Shown here piece after piece: positions 34,590-43,893 of a stretch of DNA of 64,000 bases; the stretch's first letter is position 1, and the number at the start of each line of letters is the position of its first letter. The stretch comes from Spirulina sp034932185. GTDB lineage: Bacteria; Cyanobacteriota; Cyanobacteriia; Cyanobacteriales; Spirulinaceae. The notes beneath the pieces are model-generated. The model was not told where the DNA came from. It saw only the letters and a program-made list of their open reading frames with translations, and made no database searches. The stretch spans positions 105,630-169,629 of the forward strand of contig NZ_JAYGHW010000091.1 in assembly GCF_034932185.1 (NCBI RefSeq), read 5' to 3'. The translations under genes and the position numbers were made by a program.

Positions 34590-35378
34590 ATGGCAGTTGT
34601 TTCTCTCGCGAGTCTCTTAGAGTCTGGCGTTCACTTTGGCCACCAAACCCGCCGCTGGAATCCGAAAATGGATCCCTACATCTACACGGCGCGGAATGGG
34701 GTTCACATTATCGACCTCGTGCAAACCGCCCAATTGATGGGGGATGCCTACGAATATATGCGCACTGCCGCCGAAAAGGGCAAAAAAGTCCTGTTTGTCG
34801 GCACGAAACGCCAAGCTGCTGGGATTATTGCCCAAGAAGCCTCCCGCTGTGGGGCTTACTACATCAACCAGCGCTGGCTAGGGGGGATGCTCACCAACTG
34901 GGAAACGATCCGCACCCGGATTGATCGCCTCAAAGAGTTGGAGCATCTCGAAGAAAGCGGTAATTTAGATCGCCGCCCCAAAAAAGAGGCCTCGGTGCTG
35001 CGTCGGGAGTTGATGAAGTTGCAAAAATACCTGGGTGGGATTAAGCATATGCGCCGTCCCCCCGATATTGTGCTGATCGTCGATCAACGGCGGGAATATA
35101 ACGCCATCCTCGAATGTCAAAAATTGGGGATTCCCATCGTCTCGATGTTGGATACCAACTGCGATCCGGATTTGGTGGATATTCCGGTTCCGGCCAATGA
35201 TGATGCGATTCGCTCCATTAAGTTAATCGTCGGTCGTCTTGCGGATGCGATCTATGAAGGTCGTCACGGTGAGTTAGATACCGATGATGATTATGAGGAG
35301 TTTGATGAAGACCTCATGGATGAGGACTTTGAAGAGGAGGAGGTCGAAGAAGAGGCCGCCGACGATAGCGAAGAGTAA
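34590..35378 (+). CDS. rpsB: 30S ribosomal protein S2
   Basis: A 262-residue S2. It starts MAVVSLASLLESGVHFGHQTRRWNPKM and has PDIVLIVDQRREYNAI in the core. The last 35 residues are a long acidic tail (DTDDDYEEFDEDL and onward), longer than in many bacteria but seen in cyanobacteria. It is followed 99 bp later by tsf, the universal rpsB-tsf pair. AAAGGAG lies upstream of the ATG as a ribosome site. Confidence 0.97.
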   Translation: MAVVSLASLLESGVHFGHQTRRWNPKMDPYIYTARNGVHIIDLVQTAQLMGDAYEYMRTAAEKGKKVLFVGTKRQAAGIIAQEASRCGAYYINQRWLGGMLTNWETIRTRIDRLKELEHLEESGNLDRRPKKEASVLRRELMKLQKYLGGIKHMRRPPDIVLIVDQRREYNAILECQKLGIPIVSMLDTNCDPDLVDIPVPANDDAIRSIKLIVGRLADAIYEGRHGELDTDDDYEEFDEDLMDEDFEEEEVEEEAADDSEE

Positions 35379-35477
35379 CCACACCCCTAGGGAAGCGATC
35401 GCCCCCCAAGGGGTGAACCGCTTCCCTTTAGAATAATTGAGGGATGAAACCCCAGACCCTTACCCTAGAGATACGTC

Positions 35478-36305
35478 ATGTCAAAGAAGTCGAAAAAATC
35501 TGATAAATCGGCCCCGAAGGCTAAATCCCAGGCTCCTGCTCCGGTAGAAGCTCCTAAGGCGGAAGTTGCAGCGGCTCCGGTAGAAGCTCCTAAGGCGGAA
35601 GTTGTAGCGGCTGCTCCGGTAGAAGCTCCCAAGGCTGAACCGAAATCTGGCGGTGTTTCCGCCGCCCAAGTGAAGCAACTCCGGGATCAAACCGGGGCGG
35701 GCATGATGGATTGTAAAAAAGCCCTCAATGAAACCAATGGTAATTTAGAAGAGGCGATCGCCTGGCTCCGTCAAAAAGGCATTGCCTCGGCAGAGAAAAA
35801 AGCGGGCCGTGTGGCCGCTGAGGGCCTAGTGGGCAGCTACATCCACACCGGGGGCCGGGTGGGCGTATTGGTGGAAGTGAACTGTGAAACGGACTTTGTA
35901 GCCCGTCGTGATGAGTTCCAAGAATTGGTGCGCAACGTGGCAATGCAGATTGCGGCTTGCCCCAATGTGGAATATGTCAGAGTCTCGGACATTCCCCAAG
36001 CCTTTGTGGACAGTGAAAAGGCGATCGAAATGAGCCGCGATGATTTGGGCAATAAACCCGAAGCCATCAAGGCAAAAATCATTGAGGGTCGCATTGAAAA
36101 ACGCCTCAAAGAAATTGCCCTGTTGGATCAACCCTATGTCAAAGATCAAAGCATTACCGTTGATGAGATGGTGAAGCAGGTCAGTGGCCAAATTGGTGAG
36201 AAAATCGAAGTGCGTCGCTTTAGCCGTTTTGTCTTAGGGGAAGGCATCGAGAAGAAGGAAGCGGATTTTGCGGCAGAAGTGGCTGCCCAGGCCGGTCTCG
36301 CTTAG
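35478..36305 (+). CDS. tsf: elongation factor Ts with an N-terminal repeat extension
   Basis: A 275-residue EF-Ts, the nucleotide exchange factor of EF-Tu. The UBA-like domain (VKQLRDQTGAGMMDCKKAL) begins only at about residue 60. It is preceded by a Lys/Ser-rich start and three copies of APVEAPKAE, an extension that ordinary EF-Ts lacks. The exchange domain follows with VNCETDFVARRDEF. The start at 35478 is preceded by a weak site, but the extension is in frame and low in stops. Chloroplast EF-Ts forms also carry N-terminal extensions, so a ribosome-related role is possible (inference). Confidence 0.96.
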   Translation: MSKKSKKSDKSAPKAKSQAPAPVEAPKAEVAAAPVEAPKAEVVAAAPVEAPKAEPKSGGVSAAQVKQLRDQTGAGMMDCKKALNETNGNLEEAIAWLRQKGIASAEKKAGRVAAEGLVGSYIHTGGRVGVLVEVNCETDFVARRDEFQELVRNVAMQIAACPNVEYVRVSDIPQAFVDSEKAIEMSRDDLGNKPEAIKAKIIEGRIEKRLKEIALLDQPYVKDQSITVDEMVKQVSGQIGEKIEVRRFSRFVLGEGIEKKEADFAAEVAAQAGLA

Positions 36306-36309
36306 ATTC

Positions 36310-36450
36310 TGGTTTGCCCCTCACCCTAAATCCCTCTCCCAAGGGGGGAGAGGGACTTTGATTCTCCCTCACCCTAAATCTCCCAAGGGAGGAGGAACTT
36401 TGATTCTGGCTCCCCTTCTCCCCTTGTGGGAGAAGGGGCGGGGGGGATGA
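36310..36450. repeat. dispersed CCTCACCCTAAATC hairpin repeats
   Basis: Two related units (CCTCACCCTAAATCCCTCTCC and a shorter copy) are followed by CCCTTCTCCCCTTGTGGGAG, which folds into a strong hairpin. Related fragments occur at 909-955 and 52365-52400. They lie just after tsf and may end its transcript. Confidence 0.7.
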
Positions 36451-36484
36451 GGGTTTATATGAATTTGAGTTTTTGAGATTAACT

Positions 36485-37543
36485 ATGAGTAAATCGTTGC
36501 AAAAGGTTGAGCAGGAATTAGGGGCGATCGCCACCCAATTTGCGGCGTTTGAAAGTCAGTTCCAAACCCAATACCGACAATATTTAGAAACTTTGGGCCA
36601 AGCGACGCAAAATCAATTAACCTTAGTGACCTACCAAATTTGTACCCGCAGTTATCCCCAAGAATTTTTAGCCCTTTCCCCCGGAGCGCGGGAAAAACTA
36701 CAACAGGGGATTCGTCAATTGGGCCAGGAAACAACGGCAAAGTTGCAGGATATTTTAAGTCAACCCCTTGAAACCACATCACCTCGCCGCTCTAGAGCCT
36801 CTCGCCTGTTGGATAAACTACCGATCACGCCGGAACAACTCCAACGGCTGAAGGAAAAACTCCTTCAACAACGGGAAACGGAGCAAACGGCACGAAAAAA
36901 CAATTCAGAGATTCAATTTATTGCGATCGCCACTGATTTAGCTGATCTCAATTTTGACGATGATGATCAAGATGATGATCAAGATGATGATCAAGATGAT
37001 GATCAGAATGATGATCAAGATGATGATGCATCATTGGAGCTAGATCTACCGGCAGAGAGTCCAGAATTACCCACCCCGGAAGACCCCGGCAAATTTCCCA
37101 CCAACCCTTTAGAGTTTGCGCAATGGTGGCAACAGCGGGAAGAGGCGATCGCCACCCTTCTCCATCACCTTTCAAGCCAAGCCAATCAACTCCTCCAACG
37201 TCAGGGCATCCTCCACCGCAAACTGCCCCCCCCCATCCTTGAAGCTGCGATGCAGGCAGAAGAGGGCAGCGTCGGCCAAGCTCCGAACTTAATCAATTTG
37301 CTAGTAGAAGCGGAATCGGAGCAGGGGGAAACAGAAGGGGTGATGCAGGTGACGGCGGTGCGGTTGCGCCTAGCGGAAATTGAATTTGCTGATCCCACCG
37401 TGGCGATCCATCAAAGTAAAGTGCGAGAATTGCGGGGCCAACTGCAAAAGCTAGCGAAACAATACCAAGTATTGCAACGGGAAAAGGCGATCGCCGAAGC
37501 CGAAGCCGCTTGGCGAGCCAGTTGGTACGAACCCAAGGGGTAA
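36485..37543 (+). CDS. hypothetical protein with Asp/Gln repeat
   Basis: A 352-residue protein of unknown function. It has an N-terminal helical part (KVEQELGAIATQFAAFESQF) and a linker with a DDDQ repeat at about residues 160-182. A C-terminal helical part ends in a coiled coil (VRELRGQLQKLAKQYQVLQ). Start at 36485 (MSKSLQKVEQ) is chosen over 36473. No catalytic motif is visible. Confidence 0.78.
   Translation: MSKSLQKVEQELGAIATQFAAFESQFQTQYRQYLETLGQATQNQLTLVTYQICTRSYPQEFLALSPGAREKLQQGIRQLGQETTAKLQDILSQPLETTSPRRSRASRLLDKLPITPEQLQRLKEKLLQQRETEQTARKNNSEIQFIAIATDLADLNFDDDDQDDDQDDDQDDDQNDDQDDDASLELDLPAESPELPTPEDPGKFPTNPLEFAQWWQQREEAIATLLHHLSSQANQLLQRQGILHRKLPPPILEAAMQAEEGSVGQAPNLINLLVEAESEQGETEGVMQVTAVRLRLAEIEFADPTVAIHQSKVRELRGQLQKLAKQYQVLQREKAIAEAEAAWRASWYEPKG
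36956..37029. repeat. 12-bp minisatellite GATGATGATCAA
   Basis: About six tandem copies of GATGATGATCAA with slight variation (one AATGATGATCAA) encode the (DDDQ)n stretch of the surrounding gene. Such arrays readily change copy number. Confidence 0.85.
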
Positions 37544-37625
37544 TGCTTGCGATCGCCCCTCAAAATTTCCCTTTCCCCTTGCTTTCCGCTTAAATCCGGT
37601 GTTATAGTACCAAAGCGATAAACAA

Positions 37626-37707
37626 GGGCAAGTGGCGGAATTGGTAGACGCACCACACTCAAAATGTGGCGGCCCCGGTCATGAGAGTTCGAGTCTCTCC
37701 TTGCCCA
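37626..37707 (+). tRNA. tRNA-Leu (CAA anticodon)
   Basis: An 82-nt class II tRNA. Acceptor arms GGGCAAG and CTTGCCC pair fully. The D-arm has TGGCGGAATTGGTAGACGCA, the anticodon loop CTCAAAA gives CAA, a short variable arm follows, and the T-arm has GAGTTCGAGTCTC. CCA is not encoded, as is common in cyanobacteria. A possible terminator follows (AACCCCTATCC at 37712 and GGGTAGGGGTT at 37753). Confidence 0.97.
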
Positions 37708-37831
37708 TCTCAACCCCTATCCTGTAAGGTTTTCACATGATTGATTCCTTGAGGGTAGGGGTTTCTCTTATCCAGAGTCCACCAAGGCGAATGATACTGC
37801 CCTCGTTTCAGTTTCTCCTGCGATAAGTCCG

Positions 37832-39142
37832 ATGATCATCCCAACAGGTCGGTTTTATGGGGTTTTCGCCCTCGGTATCATCGGGGCGGGCCTTCTAGCC
37901 CAATGGTGGCCCCAAGGGCAAACCCTCATCGCCCTGGGTGTTTATGATGGATTGTGGCTGATGGTGATGATCCTCGATAGCCTCCAGGCAAGACAGCGGC
38001 GGGTGAGCCTCAAGCGTCAGCCCTTAGAAAAACTTTCCATTGGCAGAGATAATCCCATAACGCTGACGGTGACAGCGGGAAAGCATCCCGCAACGGTGCA
38101 ATTGCGGGATCATGCCCCCCCTTTGCCCGTTTCGACCCAAACCTTTACCCTCACCCTTGCTCCCCAAGAACAGCAGGATTTAATTTATACGATTCATCCC
38201 CAGCAACGGGGGATGATTGCCTGGGGGCCGATCCAAGCTCGCCAGCGGGGGCCTTGGGGGTTGGGGGTGTGGGATTGGCGAGAACCGGCAGCGCAGACGG
38301 TGGCGGTTTATCCGGATTTGGTGGGGTTGCGATCGCTCTCCATTCGTCTTGCCTTGCAAAATACCGGCACAATTCGCCAGGCCCGTGCCTTGGGTCAGGG
38401 GACAGAATTTCGGGAACTGCGGGAATATAACAGTGGGGATGATTTGCGGCTGATTGATTGGAAGGCGACGGCGAGGCGATCGCACCCCCTGATCCGTGTT
38501 TTAGAACCGGAAAGGGAACAAACCCTGATTATTTTGTTGGATCAAGGTCGGTTAATGACCGCCCAAGTTCAGGGATTACAGCGGTTTGATTGGGGGTTAA
38601 ATGCGACCTTAGCCCTAGCCATGGCGGGATTAAATCGAGGCGATCGCGTCGGCGTGGGGGTCTTTGATACCCACCTCAACACCTGGCTACCCCCAGAGCG
38701 CGGCCCCCAACGGCTGGGCCAAATCCTCGAAGCCCTCACCCCCCTCCAACCCACATTCACCGAACCGGACTATTTTGGCACCATTAACCAAATCATCCGC
38801 CAACAAACCCGCCGCGCCCTCGTCGTCCTGCTCACCGATCTTGTTGATGCGATCGCCTCCGCCGAACTGCTCACCGCCCTCACCCGCCTCGCCCCCCGCT
38901 ATCTCCCTTTTTGCGTCACGCTCCGGGATCCCCAAGTGGATCACTGCGCCCACCAACCCCTCACCGCTGATCCCGCCAAGGCTTACACCCAAGCCGTCGC
39001 CCTCGACCTCCTCCAACAACGGGCCGCCACCTTCGCCACGCTCAAACGCCAAGGGGTCTTAGTCCTCGATGCCCCCGCCAACCAAATCAGCGACCAACTC
39101 GTCACCGCCTACCTCCAACTCAAAGCCCGCAATCGCCTCTAA
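37832..39142 (+). CDS. DUF58 domain membrane protein
   Basis: A 436-residue protein with two N-terminal membrane helices (about 10-50) and a DUF58 / vWA-like domain. The hallmark GTEFRELREYNSGDDLRLID and WKATARR is at about residues 190-215, and a metal-binding-like LLDQGRLM follows. Usually such proteins act with a MoxR AAA ATPase, but none is adjacent here. The function is unknown beyond likely assembly of membrane or extracellular complexes. Confidence 0.9.
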   Translation: MIIPTGRFYGVFALGIIGAGLLAQWWPQGQTLIALGVYDGLWLMVMILDSLQARQRRVSLKRQPLEKLSIGRDNPITLTVTAGKHPATVQLRDHAPPLPVSTQTFTLTLAPQEQQDLIYTIHPQQRGMIAWGPIQARQRGPWGLGVWDWREPAAQTVAVYPDLVGLRSLSIRLALQNTGTIRQARALGQGTEFRELREYNSGDDLRLIDWKATARRSHPLIRVLEPEREQTLIILLDQGRLMTAQVQGLQRFDWGLNATLALAMAGLNRGDRVGVGVFDTHLNTWLPPERGPQRLGQILEALTPLQPTFTEPDYFGTINQIIRQQTRRALVVLLTDLVDAIASAELLTALTRLAPRYLPFCVTLRDPQVDHCAHQPLTADPAKAYTQAVALDLLQQRAATFATLKRQGVLVLDAPANQISDQLVTAYLQLKARNRL

Positions 39143-39156
39143 GCGTAGAATGGATC

Positions 39157-39241
39157 CGTGAAGGGCGAAAGATTTATTGATCGGCCAAAGGCGAAAGATT
39201 TATTGATCGGCCAAGGGCGAAAGATTTTTCGCCCCTACATT
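39157..39241. repeat. tandem degenerate copies of the dispersed palindrome
   Basis: The half element GGCGAAAGATTTATTGATCG plus GCCAA is repeated twice with a 25-bp period and is followed by a nearly complete palindrome (GGGCGAAAGATTTTTCGCCC at about 39213). This shows local amplification of one arm. Confidence 0.8.
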
Positions 39242-39255
39242 TACTCTCCACCATC

Positions 39256-39804
39256 ATGCAACCCCAACACCAACCCCCCGAACTCCTCCAACAACGCTTT
39301 TTCTATCGCGGCCGCAAATTTAACTTTGATGTCAATCGCCTCCGGTTGCCCAATGGGGTCGAGGGGGATTGGGAATGTATTCGCCATCCGGGGGGAGCGT
39401 TGGCGGTTCCGGTCACGCCAGCGGGGGAGTTGGTGTTGGTGTATCAGTATCGGTTTGCCGTGGCGGGTCGGTTGTTGGAATTTCCTGCCGGAACCGTTGA
39501 AGTGGGGGAAGAACCCGCCGTGACGATCGCCCGCGAAATCCAAGAAGAAACCGGCTATCGTGCCAGCCAATGGCGGGATCTGGGCAAGTTCCCCCTGGCC
39601 CCTGGTTATTCCGATGAATATATCTATGCGTTCCTCGCCCAAGGTTTGGAGCCATTGCCCCAACCGCCGGCCCAGGATGAGGACGAGGAAATTGAGGTGG
39701 TGTTGATGACTCCAGAAGCCTTTGAAACCCAAGTGCGGGAACAGCCCACCACCGTTGATGCCAAATCAGTGATGAGCTATTTTCTGGCCCGCCCCTGGCT
39801 TTAG
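39256..39804 (+). CDS. Nudix hydrolase (ADP-ribose pyrophosphatase-like)
   Basis: A 182-residue protein with a complete Nudix box (GTVEVGEEPAVTIAREIQEE followed by TGY). The N-terminal ~60 residues (GVEGDWECIRHPGGALAVPV) fit the ADP-ribose pyrophosphatase branch, whose members hydrolyse ADP-ribose or related sugars to recycle or detoxify them. It is convergent with patG and separated from it by 44 bp. Confidence 0.92.
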   Translation: MQPQHQPPELLQQRFFYRGRKFNFDVNRLRLPNGVEGDWECIRHPGGALAVPVTPAGELVLVYQYRFAVAGRLLEFPAGTVEVGEEPAVTIAREIQEETGYRASQWRDLGKFPLAPGYSDEYIYAFLAQGLEPLPQPPAQDEDEEIEVVLMTPEAFETQVREQPTTVDAKSVMSYFLARPWL

Positions 39805-39848
39805 TAGTCGTGGAGACTTTCCTCAATCAGTTGAGATGGGACTCCCGA

Positions 39849-42800
39849 TCAACTCGCTGCCTCGGTTCGTTTTTTCCCCGGAATAGCCCAGCGTTTGATG
39901 CTACCCACCGTTACCGGCATATTGTCAGCGACATCAATGGTAAAGCGGAACACTTGGCGCGATCGCTTCCCATCTTCCGGATCAAAGAATGTGAGCAGCA
40001 CATCCCAGCAGTCGCTATTCAGGCGGCAGTAGGGGCTTTTTTCCACTTCGATGGTGTCCAAGCGTCGGTCAGCGGCGATCGCCTCTGCAAAGGTAGCAGC
40101 CGCTTGGAAGGTATTCGTGACGGCAAAATTGAGGGCGCGATCGCGGGAGGTTTTCCCCACATTATGCAATTCATAATACACCCGATTCAAAAACGCCGTC
40201 AGCCCTTCCCGCAGCAGGCCTTCACTCCCCTCCTCAAGATCATCTAAAGTCCCCAACGCCGCATCAACCAGCCGGTTAATATTCCAGCCATACATCCCCC
40301 GAGGATTGCGAACGTTGAGCACCGGAACCACTTCCCCCGAAAACAGTTCCACCGTCCGCTCCGTTTGTCGGCCGGGGATACTGACGCGCTCAATAAATTC
40401 GGCGCTCGTTTCCGGTTCAAGTTGTCCATTGAGCATCAACAAAAACATCTCATAAATATCATCAGCAAAGGGGCCTTTAGGGTCGAGGGCATAGATGGTA
40501 TTTTGGTCGAGATTCAACGTCCAAATCAGCGAGTAAGCCGCGTCGGGATGATTGTCTAAATGTTCCACCATCTGGCGGGCATCGTAGGGATCAGGCGGTG
40601 CGATCGCCCCATGCAAATTAACCGGGGCCATCGTTTGTTTGAACGTATCCCGCCGCGCCTCGTCTCCGAAATCATAGCCAATCGTACCGAGGGCGAAAAC
40701 GTGACCTGAACCAGCCTTGCTGGGTTGGACATCGGCAGGGGTGAGGGAGGCGGAAGCGGTTAAAGATGCTGGCGTTGTGGTTTGGGTTACAACGTTGCTC
40801 ACCGTAACGGCAGATGGTTCGATACCCACGGCGGAACCGATGGCATTCACCCCAAGGGCGCTGTGTTCGGTGCGATTCACTTGATCGCCCGCAAAGGAAA
40901 TCGTCACCCCAGACCCAAATAACAGCCCCATCGCGCCAGGGAGGTTCACTTTACCCCGCAGGCAGCGTTCCGGTTCGTCGGTGTCTTCAGGGGTGCAAGG
41001 AATGGCGGTATTCAGCAGTGCCGCCCGCACCGCTTCCGCATCCACGGGTTTACCCTGTTGCAGTTGCAGACTCATCAGCAAACCGCACAACCCGGTCATC
41101 ACGGGAGCCGCCATACTCGTTCCCTTCAGGCGCACAGGTTCTTCATTAGCGGGTTGCGCCCCCAGAATTTCACCCCCCGGAGCCATGATGCCTTCTAGAG
41201 CATTGTTACCGCCCCAATTGCTGAACTTGTAAGGCGTACCGTCAGGCTTTAAGGCTCCCACAGACAGCACTCCCGGCAGGGAAGCGGGCATACACCAGCA
41301 TTCTCCCTTGTTATTCCCAGCGGGGGCGACGATCAGAATGTTGTTGTCCTGGCATTTTTTCAGAGCTTGCAGGAGGATTTCTTCCCCTTCCCCGGTTTGG
41401 GTGGGGCGGCAGGCGGCACAGTGGATGATATTTGCGCCTAACTCCAGACCCAGTTCAAAGGCACGAGCTAGATTGAGGGGTGAGATAAATTCTTCATCAG
41501 TGCCACTGGTATTGAGGGGGACGTTAATGACGCGACAGCGAGGCGCGAGTCCGGGAGAGGGGGTGTTTTCTTGCCCGACCATCGTGCTGGTGATGTGGCA
41601 GGCGTGGTTGTCGCCGTGGATGCGTTGGAGGAGTGATTCAGGGAAGGCGGCTTTCTGGGCTTCCGCTTTTTGGTCTTTGTCGAGGTCGTCGTTATTCTCG
41701 ATCGCCTGAAATAGGTGATAAGCCTCTGTAGGAACGGGTTCGGCGGGTTCGTGCCAATAGGGGAAGACTTTGGAGACTTCCGCCCCTTCAAAACAGGAGA
41801 GGGTGTGGTCCGGGTTGCCATCGAGGATGACGATGGTGATCCGGGGGTCGCCGAGGGTTTGATTGCGGAGTTCGGCGAGGCCGGGGATGCGATCGTCGAG
41901 GTCGTGGGGATGTTGGGCCGTTGTAGCTTGGGTTTCGACTGCGCTCAACCCGACAGAATCCTCCAATTCGGAGGGGGTAATTGTTTCGAGTTCGCTCGGT
42001 TCAACAGATGCGGATTCGGCTTCAATGGCTTCAATGTCTGAATCTAATTCGGAGAGGTGAAGGGTTGCTTGGGTTTCGAGTTCGCTCGGTTCAACAGCGA
42101 ATTCTTCAGAAGTGGGGGCGAAAAATTTTTCGCCCCTACGCTGATCTGTTGTCACACCTTCAGACCCACTTGCCTGAATATTCCCATTCGGCAAAGACCC
42201 CAACATAAATTCACCCACAGAGGATTCCACAACGTAATCTAATCCCGTCGCTTTGGCAAAGCGATCGCTATCTCCCGCCCCCAGGGAACAAGGAGCCAGC
42301 CCCATATTTGTCGCCACTAAATAGAGGTTTTGGTACAATACGCCGACGTGCTTGAGAACGAGGGCATAGGCGAGCGATCGATATTTGCGGAACAGTCGCC
42401 CAAACCGAGCGGTGATGATCAGCAAAACTTGGGGCATTCCCTGTTCGCCGCTGGACTGGTGAGCATCTTTAAGCAGGGCTTGAATATCGGCATCGGCGGC
42501 ATCAATTTGAGCCAGTTGGTGATTGAGGGGATCATAGTGATAAAGTCCCGGTTTCACCCCTTCACAACGGCGCACTGCTAAATAGATTTCTAGTTCATAC
42601 ATCGCGCCGCCACAGGGATAGGGACGGCGGCTGATTTCGCCCCAGTCGAAATCTTCACCGAATTGGGCTTTGAGCAGTTCGGTTTGCTCGGCATCGTGGG
42701 TATAAATTTCTTTGATGCGAGCGGTGCGGTAGAGGAGTTCGCCCAGTTGCTCGATGGTGATGGGCTGATTCTCGTCGTATTCGCGAATCGATGCCCGTTT

Positions 42801-43631
42801 TTCAATGGCTGTTGTTAGGGTTTGATCTCGTTGGCGGATGGCATCAATGTTTTGTTGGGGCAGGGGAACAATTTGCCCGCTCATGGGGGGTTTCACCACC
42901 GGAAACTCGTCCCAGACCTCAACACCGGCGGCAATATCGGCTGTGGGATAGTCGTGGCGACCCTGGCGACAACGGCTGTGGAATAGCAGGTTATGGAATT
43001 CCCACAGTTTCAGATCGGGGGCTTCGGTTTCGATGGAGAGGAAACCCGTTGCCCAGAGGAGATTTAGGAATTGATAGGCGGTTTCTGCCCCAATTTGGGG
43101 CGGGGGTGTGACCCGTCGCAGGGATTGGGGTTGGGCGAGTTGGGCGAGGATGGCGCTGGCTCGCCAGTCCAGCAGCTTGACTCGAAATTTGGATAAGGGG
43201 GATTCCAACACCATGCCGCCTTCGTGACTGCGTTGGTAGGCAAAGCGGGAGAGGCTGACATTGGCTTGCGTCCAGTGGGGCGTGTTGAGGTTGAGTTGGG
43301 CGGATTCGACCATTGGCACGGCGATCGCCAACGGCAACACCCCATACTCCAACCAACCGCGATCGCCTATCTGTTGCAATGTGGCGGCTAACTGTTCCCC
43401 GGCTTCCATCCCTTCCTGTGCGCTCAGAGTTTGGGTCAACTGTTGGAGGGTGGCGGTTCCTTCCTGTAAGTGGGCGATCGCATTTTCCAATCCGGGGACG
43501 GCTGGCACAGTGACTCCAGAAGCGGTTATCTCTGCATCATTGCCAGCAACAAAGCCAAGGGTATAGCCGTTTGCGGCTGGATGAACTTGAATACCGGAAC
43601 TCAGAGACAAGGTAAACGGATTAGGGTGCAT
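39849..43631 (-). CDS. patG: PatG-like cyanobactin oxidase/macrocyclase
   Basis: A 1260-residue multidomain RiPP enzyme. Residues about 1-260 are an N-terminal region. About 265-490 is a SagB-type FMN oxidase (KRASIREYDENQPITIEQL) expected to turn azolines into azoles. About 490-580 is a linker with SELET repeats and an inserted palindrome. About 590-870 is an S8 protease with the triad D604, H676 (HACHITS) and S839 (GTSMAAP). About 985-1250 is the PatA/PatG C-terminal domain (LGTIGYDFGDEARRDTF). Compared with PatA here, the protease has about 40 extra residues before the His (AYHLFQAIENNDD... region). Known macrocyclases carry an insertion there, so ring closure is likely. It is the last gene of the cluster. 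Confidence 0.95.
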   Translation of the reverse strand: MHPNPFTLSLSSGIQVHPAANGYTLGFVAGNDAEITASGVTVPAVPGLENAIAHLQEGTATLQQLTQTLSAQEGMEAGEQLAATLQQIGDRGWLEYGVLPLAIAVPMVESAQLNLNTPHWTQANVSLSRFAYQRSHEGGMVLESPLSKFRVKLLDWRASAILAQLAQPQSLRRVTPPPQIGAETAYQFLNLLWATGFLSIETEAPDLKLWEFHNLLFHSRCRQGRHDYPTADIAAGVEVWDEFPVVKPPMSGQIVPLPQQNIDAIRQRDQTLTTAIEKRASIREYDENQPITIEQLGELLYRTARIKEIYTHDAEQTELLKAQFGEDFDWGEISRRPYPCGGAMYELEIYLAVRRCEGVKPGLYHYDPLNHQLAQIDAADADIQALLKDAHQSSGEQGMPQVLLIITARFGRLFRKYRSLAYALVLKHVGVLYQNLYLVATNMGLAPCSLGAGDSDRFAKATGLDYVVESSVGEFMLGSLPNGNIQASGSEGVTTDQRRGEKFFAPTSEEFAVEPSELETQATLHLSELDSDIEAIEAESASVEPSELETITPSELEDSVGLSAVETQATTAQHPHDLDDRIPGLAELRNQTLGDPRITIVILDGNPDHTLSCFEGAEVSKVFPYWHEPAEPVPTEAYHLFQAIENNDDLDKDQKAEAQKAAFPESLLQRIHGDNHACHITSTMVGQENTPSPGLAPRCRVINVPLNTSGTDEEFISPLNLARAFELGLELGANIIHCAACRPTQTGEGEEILLQALKKCQDNNILIVAPAGNNKGECWCMPASLPGVLSVGALKPDGTPYKFSNWGGNNALEGIMAPGGEILGAQPANEEPVRLKGTSMAAPVMTGLCGLLMSLQLQQGKPVDAEAVRAALLNTAIPCTPEDTDEPERCLRGKVNLPGAMGLLFGSGVTISFAGDQVNRTEHSALGVNAIGSAVGIEPSAVTVSNVVTQTTTPASLTASASLTPADVQPSKAGSGHVFALGTIGYDFGDEARRDTFKQTMAPVNLHGAIAPPDPYDARQMVEHLDNHPDAAYSLIWTLNLDQNTIYALDPKGPFADDIYEMFLLMLNGQLEPETSAEFIERVSIPGRQTERTVELFSGEVVPVLNVRNPRGMYGWNINRLVDAALGTLDDLEEGSEGLLREGLTAFLNRVYYELHNVGKTSRDRALNFAVTNTFQAAATFAEAIAADRRLDTIEVEKSPYCRLNSDCWDVLLTFFDPEDGKRSRQVFRFTIDVADNMPVTVGSIKRWAIPGKKRTEAAS
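42115..42140. repeat. dispersed palindrome inside the patG coding region
   Basis: A perfect GGGCGAAAAATTTTTCGCCC with its flanks, read in frame as RRGEKFFAPT at about residues 495-505 of PatG, in the linker between oxidase and protease. It is the same family as the intergenic copies. Confidence 0.9.
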
Positions 43632-43750
43632 GGTCTTTCAATAAAAAGAATCAAAGATATCAACAATAACGATGCAGAGACGACAGAGAACTTTAATGGG
43701 GGTCTCGGTGATTTGCCGGGATGAAAACCGAGGGTGAGGATTGCGGTCAG

Positions 43751-43768
43751 GGAGGGAAAGCCCCCTCC
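43751..43768 (-). terminator. 3' hairpin of precursor cassette 5
   Basis: GGAGGG and CCCTCC flank a short loop downstream of the last precursor gene. It is the weakest member of the set of cassette hairpins and lies between that gene and patG, so it may only reduce transcription into patG. Confidence 0.4.
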
Positions 43769-43893
43769 TCCGCGCCGTGTGCCGGGTATGGTCAAGCCCC
43801 GATGTATCCAAGGTTGCCCGTCAATTCATCGCGGCGAACCAAGCGCCCTGGCTGTCCTCACGAGAAGTTTGAGGATCGAGAATTACCCCGCGA

